From a virus, in IMG/VR virus record IMGVR_UViG_3300050175_000080, positions 1 to 37,376 of that record: DNA of 37,376 nucleotides. The stretch is one strand, 5' to 3'. Made by a program: the position numbers and the translations under genes. Below are positions 34,952 through 37,376 of the stretch, piece after piece; positions within the stretch are counted from its first letter, which is position 1; each line of letters begins with the position of its first letter. A model generated the notes under the pieces. The model was not told the DNA's origin. It saw only the letters and a program-made list of their open reading frames with translations, and searched no databases.

Positions 34952-35818
34952 ATGAGTTATACCATTAAGGGAAAATATTTCCCTGACCACTATACATTGA
35001 TAAAAGATATTCATAAAAAATATGGGAGTTGGGCAGAAATAGAAAGACAAACAGGGGTATCAGTCAGGAAATTTGGCGCAAAAACGCAGCGACACCAGCC
35101 GATGAGATGGCATTTATATCGCCCTCTATGGCTTAATTATTATAATGAAAATATTTCTTTTCCTCCTCTTCATCATTTAATAAAGCAATTACTTCAAATA
35201 TATAGATTGAAAGATATTACAGAAATAACGGGCATAATCCCACAAACTCTTTCTCTTATAAGAAAACAACAACAACAAACAACTTATTATGAAAATTATT
35301 TAAAAATATACCAATTATATGAAGAAAATAAAGGAGATATATTGGCACTTCCAGTCTCTACTTATTCGCCAATCATCTCTACAAAACGATTAATAAAATT
35401 TAGCGAGAGAAAGGGATTTCCACCCCCATCCTTTTTAATTAAAAAGATAAAGAAAGATAAAGGGGGTTCATACCGAAAACTAGCCAACTCAATAGAAATA
35501 TCTCGTTGTGTTGTAATGCGAATTGTCTTGAATGGTTGCGAAAGTGTGTCTTGTAAAACTTATGTAAAATTATTAAAAGGCGCCAATATTAAATCTCCTT
35601 TCCCAAACCTTTCGTTACATATGCTGTTAGATTTTCTATGCGAAAAGCATGGATCAATTGAAGGCGTAGCTCGAAATCTTAAACTTAATAATTCAAACAT
35701 AAGGAATTGGCATCTAAGGGATTACCAAGCAAGCAATATTTCTTATTTTAAATATCTTTATCTCTATTTTACTTACCAAGCGCATCATGATGAGTCTTCT
35801 AAAAAAGAAAGAACCTGA
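34952..35818 (+). CDS. Large regulator-like protein with four HTH-type repeats
   Basis: The 288-aa, strongly basic product reads as four related units of about 55-70 residues. Each has a helix, a short HTH-like pair, and an aromatic YxxYLKLY-type helix. The recognisable HTH parts are IHKKYGSWAEIERQTGVSV, LKDITEITGIIPQTLSLIRK, GGSYRKLANSIEISRCVVMR and KHGSIEGVARNLKLNNSNIR. Such an array could bind a long operator or several repeats. As last gene of the operon it may control late genes. A GTG four codons earlier is an alternative start. Confidence 0.65.
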   Translation: MSYTIKGKYFPDHYTLIKDIHKKYGSWAEIERQTGVSVRKFGAKTQRHQPMRWHLYRPLWLNYYNENISFPPLHHLIKQLLQIYRLKDITEITGIIPQTLSLIRKQQQQTTYYENYLKIYQLYEENKGDILALPVSTYSPIISTKRLIKFSERKGFPPPSFLIKKIKKDKGGSYRKLANSIEISRCVVMRIVLNGCESVSCKTYVKLLKGANIKSPFPNLSLHMLLDFLCEKHGSIEGVARNLKLNNSNIRNWHLRDYQASNISYFKYLYLYFTYQAHHDESSKKERT

Positions 35819-36114
35819 ATCATATTCGGATCATTCGCCTTAATCCATGTCGTAGGGATACGGTAAACTATATATCCCAGAGAGGCTGCCAGATTATATT
35901 TCTCGCAGTCTTTCTCATAGCCTGAGCCTCTGGTATGTCGCCCACCGGTATAGATGGCTCCCTCTACTTCAATAAGGATTTTCTTGGAAAGGATAGCAAA
36001 GTCAGAGCGAAAGCGTCTGGGAGGAGAAAAACGATATTCTCGCTCAAATGAAATACCTTTTTCTTTTAACAATGCAGCTAGAATATCTTCATAAACAGAA
36101 AGTGATTTGATCAT
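35785..36114 (-). CDS. PD-(D/E)XK endonuclease domain protein, 109 aa
   Basis: Motifs RFRSDFAI (Asp), ILIEVEGAIYTGGRHTRGSG (Glu-x-Glu) and YEKDCEKYNLAASLGYIVYRI match a compact phage endonuclease family with a restriction-like fold. The length is complete for that family. It overlaps the Dam gene stop by four bases and converges on the HTH-array gene with a 34-base overlap. Pairing with a methylase suggests modification plus cleavage, or resolution of DNA branches; specificity is unknown. Confidence 0.78.
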   Translation of the reverse strand: MIKSLSVYEDILAALLKEKGISFEREYRFSPPRRFRSDFAILSKKILIEVEGAIYTGGRHTRGSGYEKDCEKYNLAASLGYIVYRIPTTWIKANDPNMIQVLSFLEDSS

Positions 36115-36932
36115 GCCATACCCCTCAATATAACATCTTCTCCAGTGCGTGTCTTTAAATTAGAACTTATATTCCTGCGTGTACTAACAATTTCTATATC
36201 AAAATCCTCATAAAGCTCATGCACTAAAGGATGATTAGAATTGGTTAGCAAAACATAGCATCCTATTTTTCGTAAGCGTTTTACTTCCGAAGCTAGTTCT
36301 ATATGATCTTCTTCATAGAACTGTTCTTTTGTGTATCCCGTAAAATTAGCATATTTTGAGATAGGCAAATAAGGAGGGTCAAGAAAGATAAAATCCCCTC
36401 GCTTTGCAGTCTTACGCAATATATCTTTATAATCACCATAAATAATTTGGGTTCCTTTCAGTACATCAGCAGCCGCTAATAAAACATCAATTTGGCATAT
36501 ATTAGGTTTTTTGTAACGGCCAAAAGGAACATTAAAACCCCCCTTCTTATTCACTCGATACAATCCATTGTAGCATGTTCGATTAAGGTATATGGTTCTT
36601 GCTGCAGCGAAGTAGTTATTTAAATCTTCAAACACCATCGATCTTATTTTGTAGTAATATTCTTCAGTATTTTCAAAATTCTTAAGATACTTAATAACCC
36701 TATCAACACCAGAAGAAATTGATTCATAAACGTTAATAAGCTCAGGATTCAAATCTCCGATAATTCCTGTATGAGGATGAACGGAAAAAAACATTGCCCC
36801 ACCACCTATGAATGGTTCAATATATTTTCCAAACTTCTTAGGAGCTTTTTTCATCAACTCGGGAAGTAATTGGGTCTTCCCACCAGCCCATTTCAAAAAC
36901 GGTTTGGCATTGCGCTCCATTAGGTTAATCAT
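36111..36932 (-). CDS. dam: Dam-family DNA adenine N6-methyltransferase
   Basis: The 273-aa D12-class enzyme moves a methyl group from S-adenosylmethionine to adenine. Motifs: FLKWAGGKTQLLPEL (residues 12-26), EPFIGGGAMFF (motif I, cofactor) and DPPYLPISKYANFTGY (motif IV, catalytic). GATC is the usual target of close relatives, but the target here is not shown. The start overlaps the lipoprotein stop by eight bases; a second ATG four codons later is possible. It may shield phage DNA from restriction or affect DnaA-dependent initiation. Confidence 0.93.
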   Translation of the reverse strand: MINLMERNAKPFLKWAGGKTQLLPELMKKAPKKFGKYIEPFIGGGAMFFSVHPHTGIIGDLNPELINVYESISSGVDRVIKYLKNFENTEEYYYKIRSMVFEDLNNYFAAARTIYLNRTCYNGLYRVNKKGGFNVPFGRYKKPNICQIDVLLAAADVLKGTQIIYGDYKDILRKTAKRGDFIFLDPPYLPISKYANFTGYTKEQFYEEDHIELASEVKRLRKIGCYVLLTNSNHPLVHELYEDFDIEIVSTRRNISSNLKTRTGEDVILRGMA

Positions 36933-37287
36933 GTTCTACGTGGAACTTTTCCTGTCGCTTCTTATGAAGCTTGTATCTTCGATAGATTTCGCAGGGTGGG
37001 TCAATCATCCAGCCAATTAAAGCCAATGGCCAACCGACCATGAGAAGCCAAATAACTGACCAGGGGATAGTTGTAATCATCACTTGATTAGCAGCTTTGA
37101 CTTCAAGCAAGTCTCTGCCTGCTATCTCCCCTAGATTGTGCTTGGCATGGCTATTATCACCAATTTTGGTCTCAATTTGAAGCGGCGTTTTTTTAAGTGG
37201 CAGCACTTTTTTACCCGCAAGCCATCCCACCCCAGTGCACGCTGAGAGAACGAGGCAGAATGTAAGGCCAATGGCTATTTTTTGCAC
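36925..37287 (-). CDS. Lipoprotein with C-terminal membrane span (u-spanin-like candidate)
   Basis: The 120-aa product starts at GTG; the ribosome site is AAAGGGCAGG. Residues 1-17 are a lipoprotein signal ending in the lipobox LSAC. Residues 18-75 are periplasmic with an IETKIGDNSHAKHN motif. IPWSVIWLLMVGWPLALIGW (about 74-93) is a membrane span before a basic tail. A lipid anchor at one end and a span at the other is the layout of one-protein spanins such as T1 gp11, which join both membranes at lysis. The 58-residue periplasmic part is short for that. The gene crosses the circular join. Confidence 0.68.
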   Translation of the reverse strand: MQKIAIGLTFCLVLSACTGVGWLAGKKVLPLKKTPLQIETKIGDNSHAKHNLGEIAGRDLLEVKAANQVMITTIPWSVIWLLMVGWPLALIGWMIDPPCEIYRRYKLHKKRQEKFHVEHD

Positions 37288-37376
37288 GGAATAGCCTGCC
37301 CTTTAATAATTTTGTTGCCAACGATAGATACAGCCGTTTTTTTGCCAGGATCAACCGATTCGATTTTAAAATCAAA
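37256..37376. repeat. Right copy of 121-bp terminal direct repeat
   Basis: Identical to bases 1-121; see the left copy. The last 89 bases repeat the end of the 158-aa gene. Confidence 0.93.

Noticed and set aside
1-37376. CRISPR array or toxin-antitoxin/partition genes
   Set aside because: No regular repeat-spacer array was found. The adjacent Xre proteins lack a toxin-like partner, and no ParA or ParM motifs are visible.

Overview
The window looks like one complete circular phage genome. Bases 1-121 recur exactly at 37256-37376, so the unique length is about 37,255 bp, and one minus-strand operon runs through the join. The virion genes follow the order of phage P22 (terS, terL, portal, scaffold, coat, gp4, gp10, gp14, gp7, gp20, gp16), which points to a short-tailed phage that packages by the headful. 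The host is probably a Gram-negative, most likely a gammaproteobacterium. I infer this from the P22-type head, a lipoprotein with a spanin-like layout, Dam-type methylation and a RepA-like initiator. The host cannot be named from the sequence.

Layout. 18.9 to 3.5 kb (minus): a packaging, head and injection-protein operon with overlapping or nearly touching genes, opened by two tiny lysine-rich proteins. 3.04 kb to 1 and on through the join to 35.8 kb (minus): five tail-region genes including two tandem paralogues, then membrane and lipoprotein genes that may serve lysis, a Dam-family DNA methylase and a PD-(D/E)XK nuclease. Between these two blocks are minisatellite repeats and a small membrane protein on the plus strand with its own promoter. 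19.0-23.6 kb (plus): an accessory or early operon of 13 small genes. Seven of its genes are preceded by the same leader sequence, and five successive genes are paralogues. It ends with two Xre-type DNA-binding proteins. 23.7-25.0 kb (minus): five small coupled genes with a clear terminator. 25.4-27.1 kb: an RNA-rich zone with a 110-nt tRNA-like RNA, an initiator-type tRNA-Met and two candidate terminator-ended small RNAs, plus two plus-strand genes. 27.2-27.7 kb: one gene with its own promoter and terminator, resembling a moron. 27.7-29.1 kb: a plasmid-style replication unit, with a RepA-like initiator whose probable origin lies downstream of the gene (two DnaA boxes and two sets of direct repeats). 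29.5-35.8 kb (plus): an operon with a YqaJ-type exonuclease and RecT annealing protein, a zinc ribbon, small unknowns and a large regulator built from four helix-turn-helix-like repeats.

How it may work. I see no integrase, DNA polymerase, primase or helicase gene. The simplest reading is that the phage circularises its terminally redundant DNA with the YqaJ/RecT pair and replicates through RepA plus host enzymes, so it may be a phage-plasmid. No partition system was recognised, and neither was an endolysin. The strongest candidate for something new is the pair of tandem minus-strand RNA units at 26.97-27.18 kb. Each has a good sigma-70 promoter and an intrinsic terminator whose loop carries CCUCC in a context complementary to ribosome-binding leaders that this phage repeats in front of its own early genes.
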